A stretch of DNA of 64,000 nucleotides from Zingiber officinale (lineage: Eukaryota; Streptophyta; Magnoliopsida; Zingiberales; Zingiberaceae). The translations under genes and the position numbers were made by a program. This document shows positions 34,600 to 44,999 of this stretch, piece by piece (the stretch's first letter is position 1; the number at the start of each line of letters is the position of its first letter). A model generated the notes under the pieces. The model had not been told where the DNA came from. It was given only the letters and a program-made list of their open reading frames with translations, and did not search any database. The stretch covers positions 77,771,659 to 77,835,658 of the forward strand of contig NC_055986.1 of assembly GCF_018446385.1 (NCBI RefSeq), read 5' to 3'.

Positions 34600-35169
34600 A
34601 CAGACATATGATGTCTCCCTCTGCCCTAATAAAAAATGTTCTAATCAACCATAGGGACAAACCAGAGAAGTTCACTTGGTTGAACTTCAAAAGATGACAG
34701 TAGAAGATATATTTCTACTGGACCACGCTGAATCTAGCTTAGTTCTTGTCAAAGAAACCTCCTAATCATATTGAGGATTCTACTAATGTCCAAACCATTA
34801 GTGCAATGGATGCAAAGACTCATTCTAAGTTCCTTTGTTGAAACAAAATCATCAATTGCCTTGTCGACTCGTTATTTGCATGTTGTGTACAACATAAAGA
34901 TAATGGTTAAGAAGCTATGGGAGTCCCTGGACAAGAAATATAAGACAGAGGATGTAGGGGCCAAGAAGTTTATCGTGGGTTGATTCCTAGACTATAAGAT
35001 GGTTGACTCTAAGATAATAATCAACCAAGTCAAAGAGCTTTAGGTGATCCTGCATGAGATTCACTCAAAAGGCATGGTTCCGAGTTAAACCTTTTAGGTG
35101 GCTGCTATCATTAAGAAGCTATCTCCTAGCGTGAAGAACTTTAAAAACTACCTAAAGCATAAGCAGAAG

Positions 35170-35447
35170 TGTTGAGGTTGCAAGGTTACAAATAAAGTCC
35201 TGTTGGAACCCCAAGGTTAGTTTTATTTTTGCAGGGCTATTCAACCCTCCGATAGCCGGCCACCAACGGTCACCAACAAGTCCCACATTAAAAATATATG
35301 GGAAAGATGATAGACCTATAAGAGAAAGATATCTCCATTGGTACGAGGCCTTTTGGATAAAATTCAAAAATAAAACCATGAGAGCTTAGACTCAAGTGGA
35401 CAATATCATACCATTGCGGAGATATCTACATTTTTTTAATCCTAACA
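35170..35447 (+). repeat. TRIM 5' LTR
   Basis: 278 bp, TGTTGAGGTTGC to AATCCTAACA, with GTGGACAATATCATACCATT near the end, a phrase common in TRIM LTRs. Confidence 0.85.
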
Positions 35448-35449
35448 AT

Positions 35450-35462
35450 TGGTATCAGAACC
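35450..35462 (+). other. TRIM primer binding site
   Basis: TGGTATCAGAACC, complementary to initiator tRNA-Met with one or two changes. Confidence 0.75.
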
Positions 35463-35769
35463 TGAATTGCCAGAATGCCTAACCACCAACTGTGCATAAT
35501 AGCTATGGTCTAATCGAATCATGTGAGTAGAATATTAACCTTAAACAAAGAAAGTGGAGGTTCCTGTGTCTGGATCGAGAGGACTAGACGCCAAGAAGAA
35601 AGTCTTGGTGGATAGCTGGTAGAAAAGCCCTAGTTACAACTAGGTAAGGAAGTTCTAGTAGTTCGGGTGGACCGAGGTACAGGAAGACCTGGTGGGTTAA
35701 GGATTGGATGTCAAACGGATAGACTTTCTACCTGAGAGGGCCCCCTATGGTCCTTTGTTTTAGAGGGAT

Positions 35770-35965
35770 TATTGAGGTTACAAGGTAGGAAACAAAGTCT
35801 CACCTTGAAAATACATAGGAAAGATTATGAACTTATAAGGGAAAGATATATCCATTTATATGAGGCCTTTTGGGTAAAGTCCAAAAATAAAATCATGAGG
35901 GTTTAGGCCCAAAGTGGACAATATCATACAATTATGGAGATATCTAAATTTCTTCGGTCCTGGCA
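35770..35965 (+). repeat. TRIM 3' LTR, internally deleted
   Basis: 196 bp. It aligns with the 5' LTR from TATTGAGGTTACAAGG to CCTGGCA, with a gap of about 80 bp after AAAGTCTC. It retains GTGGACAATATCATACAATT. Confidence 0.8.
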
Positions 35966-36369
35966 AGATGAACATTGAAGAACTCATTATTAGACTTCGA
36001 ATTGAGGAAGACAACAAGAGTTTCAAGAGAATGTTGTTCTCTCAAGATACTGTGAAAGCCAACATGGTCAAAAATGGTCGAAACTCAAAACAAAAGAATC
36101 CCAAGTCATCCAAGGGACCTAGAGGAGGCATAAACAAAAAGAAGTTCTCTAGGAAGTATTTCAACTGTGACAAAGTAGGTCACAAATCTTTAGAGCACAG
36201 AACGGAAGCATGAGGCCAAGCTAAATGAGGGACCGAAAATGGATGATCTCTACGCCATGGTCTCCAAATTGAACCTAGTAAATTCAAACCCGCTACAATG
36301 GTGGATCGATACCATTGTCACCAGACATATATACTACAACAGGGAGCTATTCCACAACCTTGAAGAAGT

Positions 36370-37582
36370 TATTGGTGCAGGAAGCATCAGGTGATCGAAT
36401 CCAAGTTTTGATAATAGTAAAGAGTTTAAAGTTAAGGGTTAATGTGGTTCTAATAAGTCTAACTATGAGAGCAGGAAAGTCCTAAGTGAGTTTCAGAAAG
36501 CATGTGGAAAGCCCTAGTTGTAACTAGGCAAGGAAGTCCTGGTCCAAGGGACCGAGTGGAAGTCTTAGCAGATCAAGGATATCGGGCAAAAATGCATATA
36601 GATCAAGGACAGTAGGTGAAAGCCCTGAGGGGGGGGGGGGGGGGGAGATACCAGCTGAAGTCTAGATGGGTCGGGGATTGGATGTCCAATGGAAGTCCCA
36701 AGTCTAGATCGCTAAGAAAAAATTCAAACAGTCTGAAGGACTAGTTTGGCATCAGGTAAACAATCCTAAGAGGAGTAGGTAAGGGTTGCTTGTAGAGGGA
36801 GCAGTAGACATCGGCTCGACCTAGGATTTCACAAAAATATGAAAGTCAGAACCAGACAGTCTTGAGACTATCAAATTTGATTATAATATTTTGCTTGTTG
36901 TGCTAACCTTGTGATGTAGGAAATCAAAAGGCTGGAAAAATGGGGTCTAGGCACCCGGACACAGTCTAGGTGCCTAGACATCCAAGCCCGAGAAAGGGGA
37001 GAACCAAATGAGTGACTAGATAAGATGGCACTCACTGATTGGTCAACACACATCAAGATCCAAGCGCTCGGAGTAGGATAAATTTTCATAGATTAGCTTT
37101 CGCCAAGATGCAACTACGTCAGAACTCCAGGGGCCTGTGGGTGGTCTAGGTGCCCGTAATAGTGCAATATAAAGGGCCTTGACCAACAACATATAACAAT
37201 AATTTTCTACTATTTTCATGTTTGTGTGCTACTCCGAAAAGCTCTCGATGACGCTCAAACACTACTCTGACAATCTACGATCAAGTTCTTCTAATTATCT
37301 TTGTTGTCGGTCACTTTATTTTATAATTCTTGTATTTTAAATCTATAACCTTATTCGAATTGATAGTGATTGTCTAACAAAAATACTCTCAGAGTACGAG
37401 CCTTGGAGTATGAATCGCCAAAGACTCCAAACTGAGTAAAAAAATACTTGTATTAGCAATTATCTTTTGTATTCTCATTTCTTAATTCTATTTCTGCCAT
37501 ATTTTCTTGATTACGTTATGAAAAATGTTTAAAAGTCATGAACATAATTCACCCCCCCCCTTTAGCACTTTTTGATCCTACA
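36370..37582 (+). repeat. 5' LTR of element X
   Basis: It runs TATTGGTGCAGG (TG mutated to TA) to GATCCTACA, 1,213 bp. It has repeated phrases AGTCCTAGTTG / GGCAAGGAAGTCC in U3, a run of 17 G (36629-36645), and GCACCCGGACAC motifs before the R region. Ends two bases before the PBS. Confidence 0.8.
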
Positions 37583-37584
37583 AT

Positions 37585-37596
37585 TGGTATCAGAGT
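37585..37596 (+). other. Primer binding site, element X
   Basis: TGGTATCAGAGT, initiator tRNA-Met type with one change. Confidence 0.8.
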
Positions 37597-37690
37597 GATG
37601 CCACTCTGAATCGGTATAACCACCGCTCGAGCAAGTTTTTTTCTCATGGTATTTTTGAGTTTTTTAGAGTTGATTAGAATTGGTGCTATC

Positions 37691-39052
37691 TATTGGTGAA
37701 AGGAGTACCAGATAATCGAATCTTAGTTTTTATAATAGCAAAGGGTTCAAAGTTAAGGGTTGTTAGTATTCTAATAAGTTTGACTGAGTGTGCAGGAAAG
37801 TCTTAAATGATCTTAGGCAAGGTGAAAGTCCTAGTTGAGGCTAGGCAAAGAAGTCCTAGTGAATACTAGGCAGCTAGAAAGTCCTAGTTGCGGCTAGGCA
37901 AGGAAGTCTTGGTATGGGGGATTGGGCGAAGTCTTGATAGGTCGAGGATGTTGGGTAGAAATTCTAGGGTTAAGGACACTTGGTGGAAGTCCTAGAGGTC
38001 ACAGACACAAGGCGAAAGACTAGACGGGTTGAGGTTCGAACTTCCAGCGAAAAGTTCTGAAGTCCCAGATCTGGAGGACCAGTTTGTCATCAGGTACACT
38101 TCCTTGAGAGGAGAAGATGAGGACACGTTCCTCGTAGAGGGAATAATAAGCATCAATTCAACCTAGGATTTTCAGAAAATCTGAAAGTCAGAACATCTGA
38201 AAGTCAGAACTAAACAGTCCAGTGACTATTAAATTAATTATATTTTATTATACTAACTTTGTTTACAGGGTATCTTGTATATTTAGACTAACATGCTTTA
38301 CAGGGATAAATTAGCAAAAAACTACCTCGGATGGACAATGCCCAAGGTGCCTTAAAGTTGCTCGGAGGCATCTCGAATCCATGTAGAAGGCAGCCTGAAA
38401 GGGTCGGAGGCACCCTTGCATAAATAAACCTTGGGGATAAGGTTTTTGCTATGGGTAGGCACCCTGGAGCGCATAGAAGGCACCTTGGAGAATTAGAGGT
38501 GCCTTGGAGCTCTTGGAATACGCCTTCAGAGGGACAAACAACGTAGTTCACACAGCTTTTGGCAACTGAAGTGCAAAGGATAAAAATCTCAACTGGAGCC
38601 ACCTTAGATGCAGTTGGAGGTTCCTTCAATATCTTATAAAAGTAGCATTTGAGCAGAGAACAGAAGACAACTTCAAAAGTGTACGATCTACGCTCAAACG
38701 CTCACCGTTCCACTCCAACTTCTGACTACAACATTGCGATGTTGCTCCGATGACTGCACTCTATATCGGACTTCTATACTGTCGGTATAATTTAAATTAC
38801 GCAAGCTTGTAATCCATTTTTGTGAAGTTATTTGTAATCTTCTAATTATTAGTAAATTGCTCAAAGTAAACGCTCAACGAGTGTAGGCCTTGGAGTAGAA
38901 GTCGTCACAAACTTCGAACCAAGTAAAAAACAAAGTGTTAGCAATTGTTTGTTTTTATTTTATTTTCACTACATTTACTCCGAGTTTTTATGAAAATGTG
39001 AAAAAACCACGAGCGCTATTCACCCCTCCCCCCTAGCGCTTTCGATCCCACA
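37691..39052 (+). repeat. Solo LTR Y (Sirevirus)
   Basis: Starts TATTGGTGAAAGGAGTACCA, ends TTTCGATCCCACA, 1,362 bp, related to the LTR at 36370. An exact 5-bp TSD CTATC flanks it (37686-37690 and 39053-39057). No internal element sequence remains, so it is a solo LTR left by LTR-LTR recombination. It interrupts the leader of element X. Confidence 0.88.
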
Positions 39053-39209
39053 CTATCACCCCTTCTAATCAAATTTTTTTTTAACGAGTTTTATATTTCT
39101 AGAAGTTGGAGTAACATCACTCAAGTTTATTACTTTTCATACCACTCTACTAATCCAAGACTAACTCTTGGAATAAGTTTTCCTCGTTTCTTTGTGTGTG
39201 AGATTTTGA

Positions 39210-39938
39210 ATGGCCCATCAAAAAGGATATAGTACCACATACCTGCCCATCTTCTCTTGCAAGGATTTCGGATAGTGGAAAAGTCGGATGGAGTACAACC
39301 TGAAGACTCAGGTGGAGATGTGGATCATCATTCAAACTACATTCACACTCCCCACTGAGGACGAGGTATCCATCGCCTGGGACAAGTGGGACATACAAAA
39401 TTACAAAAAACAATCAAAGCCAATGCAAAGGCAACCTAAACTTGTAGTGCAGACTAACCAAAGAGGAGCTAAATCAAGTCGGTCCATTCACAAGTGCAAA
39501 GGACCTATTGGAAAAATTAATTGAATTGTATAAATGGACCTCCGATACAAAGTAAATGCGACTTAATTTTAAATAAATAATATAATATTAAAATATAGGA
39601 TGGTGAATTGGAAAGCCAATTACACACTTGGATCCAACACTTTCCCAACGGTCTCCACGCGATCGGACAAAAGGTGGAGAACCATGACATTATAAGGTAT
39701 GTGTTAAACGCTTTCATCGATGGTAGATACCTACAAAGTATCTAAGGATCTTTTAAATATTAGGCTAGATGAAATGTTTTTTGAATTTGAATTACATGAA
39801 TAGACTAATGTACTTTTGGTTGAAAAAGGTATTGTTTTTGGTTGTAGGTATAAGCAAGACAAAGGAATCAAAGAACAAGTACTCAACCAAACCCGAGTCT
39901 AAAGGCAAATCAGATTTAGAAGACTACGACGAAATTAC
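39210..39938 (+). pseudogene. Sirevirus X gag, N-terminal part
   Basis: ATG 39210 opens MAHQKGYSTTYLPIFSCKDF, then a stop (W expected in the DF.YWK motif), KSRMEYNLKTQVEMWIIIQT and FTLPTEDEVSIAWDKWD. Later, in shifted frames, VSKDLLNIRLDEMFFEFELHE and the basic-acidic linker YSTKPESKGKSDLEDYDEIT are readable. This is colinear with the S1 gag (PPLFNGDDFPYWKKRM, LDELFCELELHEQTN). It is interrupted at 39939 by element Z, and gag resumes at 48615 after Z. Confidence 0.82.
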
Positions 39939-40609
39939 TGTTGGTCCATGTTAGACCGAGTAGAGGGGGTGAATAGCCTACGACTAAAGTTAGAATAAAA
40001 CAATCTCTTACTTTTTCTTGGCATAGATGCACAATTAGATTAAGCAACTATAGACAATTAATATTAATGAAAATAATAACAACTTAAAAAGAAGAAGTAA
40101 GAAGACCAAAGTTTACTTGGTTACAATTAAGATGGTTGTTAATCCAAGACAGATGAAAGCACTAGAAAAATCTCCTTTGTTGAAGGCGGAGAAGCCTCTT
40201 ACACTCTTTGAAAGCTCAGAAATATACTAGAAAATGAATACAAAAGTTGATATTTATTTTCTAGCTCCCTGGAAAATCCTATCCGTGGCTCGAAGGTGCT
40301 CTAAGGACGTCCAAGGTGCCTCCAACATGATAAGTTTTATCCATTGAAGAAAAACTTTATCTTCAGCGAACAGTTATTAAAGGCGCCTCCAACAGGCTAG
40401 AAGGTACCTTCACACTATTCATGTGAGACATCTTCCAAGCCATTGAAGGCACCTTCCTTGAGGTAGATCAGCCTCTTAGTTGATCTTTGATCACATAGGT
40501 GATACTTCGATTAACCGGAGTTGAGCTCACCCAAACCTATCTCCAACCTTCTCCTTGAGCAGACTTCCTCCCTGGCTTCTTGTCCCTTAAACGTTGTGCT
40601 CATTCTTCT
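39939..40609 (-). repeat. 3' LTR of element Z, distal part
   Basis: Ends on the minus strand as GGACCAACA at 39939, with GCTATTCACCCCCTCTACTC before it, the family's U5 signature. About 671 bp up to the CACTA insertion. It matches 47890-48420 in the 5' LTR (GCACTAGAAAAATCTCCTTT shared). Confidence 0.8.
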
Positions 40610-40625
40610 CACTACAACAAAAACC

Positions 40626-40960
40626 TTCATAGACATCGGTTTTCTACCGGTGTCTATTTCATTTTCGACCGATGTCTATGAAGTCGATGTTAAAAGTCTG
40701 CCATTTTAGACATCGGGTTAAAACCGGTGTAGTATCACTTAACGACACCGGTCTTCGAATCGGTTATTAACCGGTATAGTATCACTTAATGACACCGTTT
40801 CATCAACGGTGTAAAACCGATGTAATATTGTATGTTAATAACACCAGTTTTGGCAGTGGTAAATGACCGATGTAATATTAGTTAATAACACCGGTTTTGC
40901 AGCGGTGGAAGACCGATGTAATATGTATATTTTTTAACAGCACAGATTTGATTTCCGAAA
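40626..40960. repeat. CACTA subterminal repeats, left end
   Basis: Several direct and inverted copies of TAGACATCGGTTTT and ACACCGGTTTTG..ACCGATGTAATAT, spaced 50-70 bp. These are presumed transposase-binding sites, by analogy with En/Spm subterminal motifs. Confidence 0.8.
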
Positions 40961-41379
40961 CAATGAAAAACCGACAATAACAAAAAAAAATACACAAATA
41001 TTCATAAATTATACAAATATTCTTCATTCAATAATATCCATAAAATACACAAATATTCACAAATTATATAAATAATCTTCTTACAACAATATCTATAAAA
41101 TACCCAAACATTCTTTTTACATCAAAAGCTAGCTAATAGATATCAAAATCAAGGTAGAACATTCTTTTAACACATCAAGGTAGAACTGCACTTCAAATGT
41201 AATCTAGCATGCATTCAGCCCACTCGAACCGCACTTCATCAATTTCAACTCTGGAGTACTTGAGATTTGTAAACTGTAAAAACATATAAATCCACCATAT
41301 GTCAAATAACTAAAACAAATGTATACATGTATCAAATAAAAAATATAAGATCACAAGTGCTTGTCATAAACATGCTTAC

Positions 41380-41482
41380 CAGCGTGTTGAAACCTATTAT
41401 GTGAATGGTGGCTTCGAATGAACTTCACGAGCAAGGCCAAAATTTGCTATCTTCACAAAGTCCTTGGTTACCAATAAGTTCT
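41380..41482 (-). pseudogene. Captured exon of a CDKF/MHK-like protein kinase
   Basis: The minus strand reads acceptor TTTGCAG, then an exon giving [20 protein letters not shown] and HSKPPFT, two stops, VSTRW, then donor GTAAGC. This matches the kinase catalytic-loop end and activation segment of plant MAK/MHK-type (cyclin-dependent kinase F-4-like) proteins, where NLLV..KIADFGLAREV..PPFTEYVSTRW is expected. DFG is changed to NFG, and TAA TAG replace the codons for the Glu-Tyr of TEYVSTRW, so it cannot encode a working kinase. Splice-site dinucleotides are intact on both sides. Captured piece only, 103 bp. Confidence 0.82.
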
Positions 41483-41672
41483 CTGCAAAGGTTATAATCT
41501 AGTTTAATAGAATGCTAACTTCACCAGAATAATTATAGGTGCATAAATCACATTTAACAGAATAAATGCTAATCCTAGATAACAACGTTGTAGGAATAGA
41601 TCTGTTAAGAGCACACAAATGAATCTTTATAGGGATATTTGGTCAAAAGCGGAACTAAAGAGGTACACCTAC

Positions 41673-42630
41673 CTCCCATGTCAATAAGTCACTTCCTCGA
41701 GTTGGATATGGCTTTTGCAAATCTAGCTCCATATAGAAGGTGTAGAGTTTGATATCTTGAAGCTGCAAATCCAATCAGAAGTAGGATTAGCGTGGTAAGC
41801 AAGACATTGAAAATCCCATTAATAGACACATATTGGCCATGAGAACCCTTGTTCTTGTCATTGAAATAAGGTGAGGTAGTTGTCATGCCTCCCAAACTTG
41901 AATTAAAAGGATATGGGAGAAGACCCCTAAATCCTTCATTTATCCATTGAACTTCCTTAATGTACGAAGGCATAAAAAATGAAGAAGGATAACGATGCCA
42001 TTCACTTCCGATGCAAAGCATAGTCTCTGTGCATAAAGGCAAGAATTCCATCAAATTTAAAACTATAATCTAATCAAATAATATGCGTAATCAACCAGAC
42101 TTTCAAAACAAAAATTGTGAATAAAGAAAAAATTTGATCACCTTGAGCATCAATTATGTAGAATTATTTTTCATTTTTGTTTCCTTTTATTCTAAACACT
42201 AATAAAGGTACATAAGAACACTGAAAAAGTAATGATGATCCTTCGAAAAGAGTAGGTAGAGATGTTGCATCTTAAAACTTGATATTGAATTTACTACAAA
42301 CAGGATATTCTAGTTCAAAATAAAAAAAAATTACCATTTCAAATAACATCGTGATGGCCCAAGTGTTTATATATTTCCAAAGGCATGAATCACTCATTAA
42401 GTATAGAGAACGTACGACTATGGGATGCACACAATATAAGGCCAAGAAAAATGGGTCTTAGTCCCTTAGCAATCTGTGTAGATAGACAAGAAGAAATCAA
42501 ACATAGTATAGTTACTTGCTTAAACAATGAACCATATTAAGAAAGGGAGAACATACCATCACAATCAATGAGTCTTCCACTGCATACTTATTGCGAAAAA
42601 GATCCGAGAAACTATCAATAATAGCAGTTG
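41673..42630 (-). pseudogene. ALG9: Captured genomic fragment of ALG9 (ER alpha-1,2-mannosyltransferase), introns retained
   Basis: Four exons are readable on the minus strand in the order of the ALG9 protein: 42630-42557 (TAIIDSFSDLFRNKYAVEDS, then donor GTATGT); about 42395-42349 (MPLEIYKHLGHHD); 42026-41830 (MLCIGSEWHRYPSSFFMPSY, IKEVQWINEGFRGLLPYPFN, SSLGG.., FNDKNKG); 41762-41673 (LQDIKLYTFYMELDLQKPYP, TRGSDLLTWE, donor GTAGGT). Acceptors GTAG, ACAG and GCAG precede them. ALG9 adds mannose to the lipid-linked N-glycan precursor in the ER. Only the C-terminal half is here, with introns. This shows capture of genomic DNA rather than of a cDNA. A duplicated copy of exon-1-like sequence lies just upstream (about 42660-42760). 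Confidence 0.85.
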
Positions 42631-42760
42631 CTACAATGCAAATAAGTGGATATATTGGATAGATAAATATGTGACACAGTAAAAGATCTAGGAAACTATC
42701 AATGAAAGTCGTTGTTGCGATGCCGATAAGTGGATATATTGGATAGAGAAATCTATGACA
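42557..42760. repeat. Tandem duplication of ~100 bp inside CACTA (around an ALG9 exon)
   Basis: AGTGGATATATTGGATAGA occurs at about 42645 and 42729. The preceding AAACTATCAATRAWAG..GTTG blocks also match. Two units of ~85-100 bp, roughly 80% alike. Confidence 0.65.
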
Positions 42761-42929
42761 CAGCAAATTAGCCTAGCATAAGACCTAAATTAAGATGTGC
42801 ATTTATGATTTGCTTACATATCTTGATGAAGATACGTATGCAATGTTAGACAAGATAGTAACTATCATATACAACTACGGACTGAAGAACAAAGTTTGTC
42901 AATATGATCCTTCACAATCTATCACTCAC

Positions 42930-43086
42930 CTGGAAAGTAAGTTGACCATTCGCATCACGGCTAGTGCCACATTTCACATTAATAAATTTAACAAAATCAT
43001 CCAACTCCCGTTCAACCTCATAATCTTCACCAGCTTTGTTTTCCTTGGGAAAAAACTTCAAGGTAGGATAACCACTAACTCCATAC
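42930..43086 (-). pseudogene. Captured exon of a plant protein disulfide isomerase-like gene (PDIL2 type)
   Basis: The minus strand has acceptor ATTTCAG, a 157-bp exon reading [40 protein letters not shown] and [11 protein letters not shown] without a stop, then donor GTGAGT. This corresponds to the end of a thioredoxin domain and the linker of plant PDIL2-1/2-2 ([40 protein letters not shown]). The family catalyses disulfide exchange in the ER. No CGHC active site is included because that lies in an earlier exon. Open frame and intact splice sites suggest recent capture. Confidence 0.87.
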
Positions 43087-43099
43087 CTGAAATGCAGAA

Positions 43100-43940
43100 G
43101 GCATCCCGCTTAACAAACTAATTTCAGAATGACAAAGTTGAAAATTCTGATCCTCCCACATAGGAAATGACTAAATAGTCTTTAGTATAGTGAATTTTTA
43201 GAAGGAATCATTCATATCAAACCAAATTATTGCTAACACCCTATCATAGTAAGGATGATATACCAAAAAAAATGACTGAAGAGGACTTCATCATGATAAT
43301 TTGAGAAATAATAATGATTAAGCACAAAATATAGTAGGTCATAATGCACATTTTTCACACAATTTTCATGTTGGATGAATGTTAGATAAGGTTGGAAGCA
43401 TTTTAGCATTACACTTCTTCTCAAACAAAAAGACTAACACATATATGTCTATGCAAGTGGATTAATCAAGTTACTAAAAGACGGATTAAAGCTGTAGGTG
43501 GGGGATCAACAGAATTTAGTGTTTCATAGAGGAAAATACTCAGTTTGAGAAGCCAACAGAAATAAAATAAACACTTAGATTTACTTCATCAATCCACCAA
43601 AACCAACATTCAATTCAATTTCTCCAAGTTACATCTAAAAACAAATTCAAGTTTATCTAGCACTGGGGGCAGTATAAAGGACTATGTAAACAATTGCAAT
43701 CCCGGCACAAAAAAAAGGGATCAGCAACTTGCAGGATCATAAAACCAAAACCATTAAAGTATCTGAAAAGGGAAAATTTCTATGTATCTGTTTTAGCTGT
43801 AAATCTCAACTATCTAGGTCATCTTATTACGACTAGGATTACGAAACACAACAGTGACTGGAAAACTCTAAGCAGAAGAATTCTGCGAAAGAGAAAATCG
43901 ACTAAATGTAGATTTCATTGTTAGCTACTACACAAGCATC
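43100..43940. other. Unassigned CACTA interior
   Basis: AT-rich, no convincing ORF or exon. It could hold intron sequence of the neighbouring captured genes. Confidence 0.4.
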
Positions 43941-43972
43941 CACACTCAAACGAAGATATACAGTACACGTAC

Positions 43973-44287
43973 CTCCTCTACAGAAGCCTCAAGCTCCTTG
44001 ATATGTCGTTGCTCCGACGCGCCCCAAATAGCCTTTGGCGGCGTTGTAGTCGCATAGTAATCGTCGTCGTCGTCATCGCCGACATCGACCCACGACTTGG
44101 ACGTCAGCGGTGCCGGCGCCCAGAAGACTTGTTGTTCCTGCTCCTTCGCTTGATTCTGAGACGCTCCCTTGCTCTTCGACTCCTTGTCCGACTTCTTTTT
44201 CTTCTTGAGAGTCTCGAGCGCCGCGAACACGTTGGTACTATTGATCTTCAAGGACCCATCGTCCCTCCTGCTTCCGCCTCCGACCAT
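43973..44287 (-). pseudogene. Captured 5' end of a conserved plant acidic/Lys-rich protein gene
   Basis: ATG at 44287 opens MVGGGSRRDDGSLKINSTNV, then FAALETLKKKKKSDKESKSK, EQQVFWAPAPLTSKSWVDV, an Asp run (GDDDDDDYYATTTPP) and KAIWGASEQRHIKELEASVE, followed by donor GTACGT at 43972. I recognise this as the N-terminus of a conserved plant protein, but I do not have a firm name for it. The upstream ~100 bp look like a 5' UTR (CTCTCTTGGTGCGACGATAG) so the promoter side of the gene may also have been captured. The frame is fully open and the exon ends at a proper donor. Confidence 0.7.
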
Positions 44288-44664
44288 CTCTCCCTATCGT
44301 CGCACCAAGAGAGATCCAGCCTACGGTTTCGAGATCTACCTCAAGCGGAATAAAACCTTCCGAATAAGAAAAAAAATGAACAAAGATTGATGCAAATAAC
44401 AAATGCAAGATTTGCAACAGCTTGCTGGCAAAAACGAGGTACTTGCGACTCCTGTAACAAAATTTTTGGATGCAAAAAAGAAGATCCCTAGAAGAAATAC
44501 AACAGAATTGGTCTCCGATGAGAGCTCGACAGAAGTCGAAGAGCAATTAGGGCAAATAAGACAGATCTCGGCAGAATGGAAATTCATGCGACGGAAAAAA
44601 TTTAAACAAAAAGGGAAAATAACGAATTAAATAGATTCCAAGGAGAAGAAGAAAAAGCAACTAC

Positions 44665-44992
44665 CTCTTTGAGAAGGGGCCCTCTGAGGTCACAGTGATC
44701 TTGCTCCCCTGATAACCATCCTGCTTAAGCTGCTTGATGGCCACAATCTAGTTTCCAAGTTCCAGTGTTCAGACGAAGCCGCAAGATGGCAGAAGCAAGG
44801 AGGAGGGGAGAAGGAGTGAGCAACTTGCCTGGTCTGAATCGAGTCGCCCTTTGTAGACTCTCCCGAAGCCGCCTTCTCCGATTACATTCGACTCCCTAAA
44901 GTTGTGAGTGGGCGCGGCGAGATCTCTAAAGGTGAATTTTCTCACGGATTTGTTCCTCTCGCCGCCGTCGGATGGAGCCGGCTTCTCATTCT
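44665..44992 (-). pseudogene. Captured two-exon fragment of a receptor-like cytoplasmic kinase (RLCK VII-like)
   Basis: Minus strand: pyrimidine tract and acceptor GCGCTAG, exon 44992-44829 reading ENEKPAPSDGGERNKSVRKF, TFRDLAAPTHNFRESNVIGE and GGFGRVYKGRLDSDQ. A short intron starting GCAAGT and ending ACTAG follows, then exon 44747-44665 reading IVAIKQLKQDGYQGSK, then a divergent tail and donor GTAGTT. FTFRDLA..T.NFR....IGEGGFGRVYKG and VAIKQL..DG.QG are the start of PBS1/PBL-type kinases: Gly loop and the ATP-binding Lys. After GSK the reading no longer matches the kinase, so the second exon is rearranged. Such kinases act in immune signalling at the plasma membrane. Confidence 0.85.
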
Positions 44993-44999
44993 CTAGCGC

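Larger units (their letters stand above)
35170..35965 (+). mobile_element. TRIM (terminal-repeat retrotransposon in miniature)
   Basis: Two related terminal repeats (35170-35447, 278 bp; 35770-35965, 196 bp) flank ~320 bp without coding capacity. The first repeat runs TGTTGAGG to CCTAACA and is followed after two bases by TGGTATCAGAACC, a tRNA-Met-type primer binding site. TSD AGAAG (35165-35169) versus AGATG (35966-35970). The second LTR lacks about 80 bp in its first half. TRIMs are non-autonomous and move with proteins from other elements. Removing this one brings KHKQK and MNIEEL of the surrounding gag together. Confidence 0.85.
34600..36369 (+). pseudogene. Decayed Ty1/copia gag-protease (Tork-like), interrupted by a TRIM
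   Basis: The first part (34600-35169) reads, across stops, KPEKFTWLNFKR, YFYWTTLNLA, KKLWESLDKKYKTEDVGAKK, FLDYKMVDSK and NYLKHKQK. After the TRIM (35170-35965) it resumes at 35971 as MNIEELIIRLRIEEDNKSFK, a basic linker and a decayed zinc knuckle (FNCDKVGHKSLEH). It then continues to the protease as QWWIDTIVTRHIYYNRELF (active-site DTG changed to DTI). This is the usual gag order of Tork-type copia elements (WESLDKKYKTEDAG, VVGRFLDYKM). Many stops make it inactive. It ends at 36369, where the LTR of element X starts. Confidence 0.85.
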
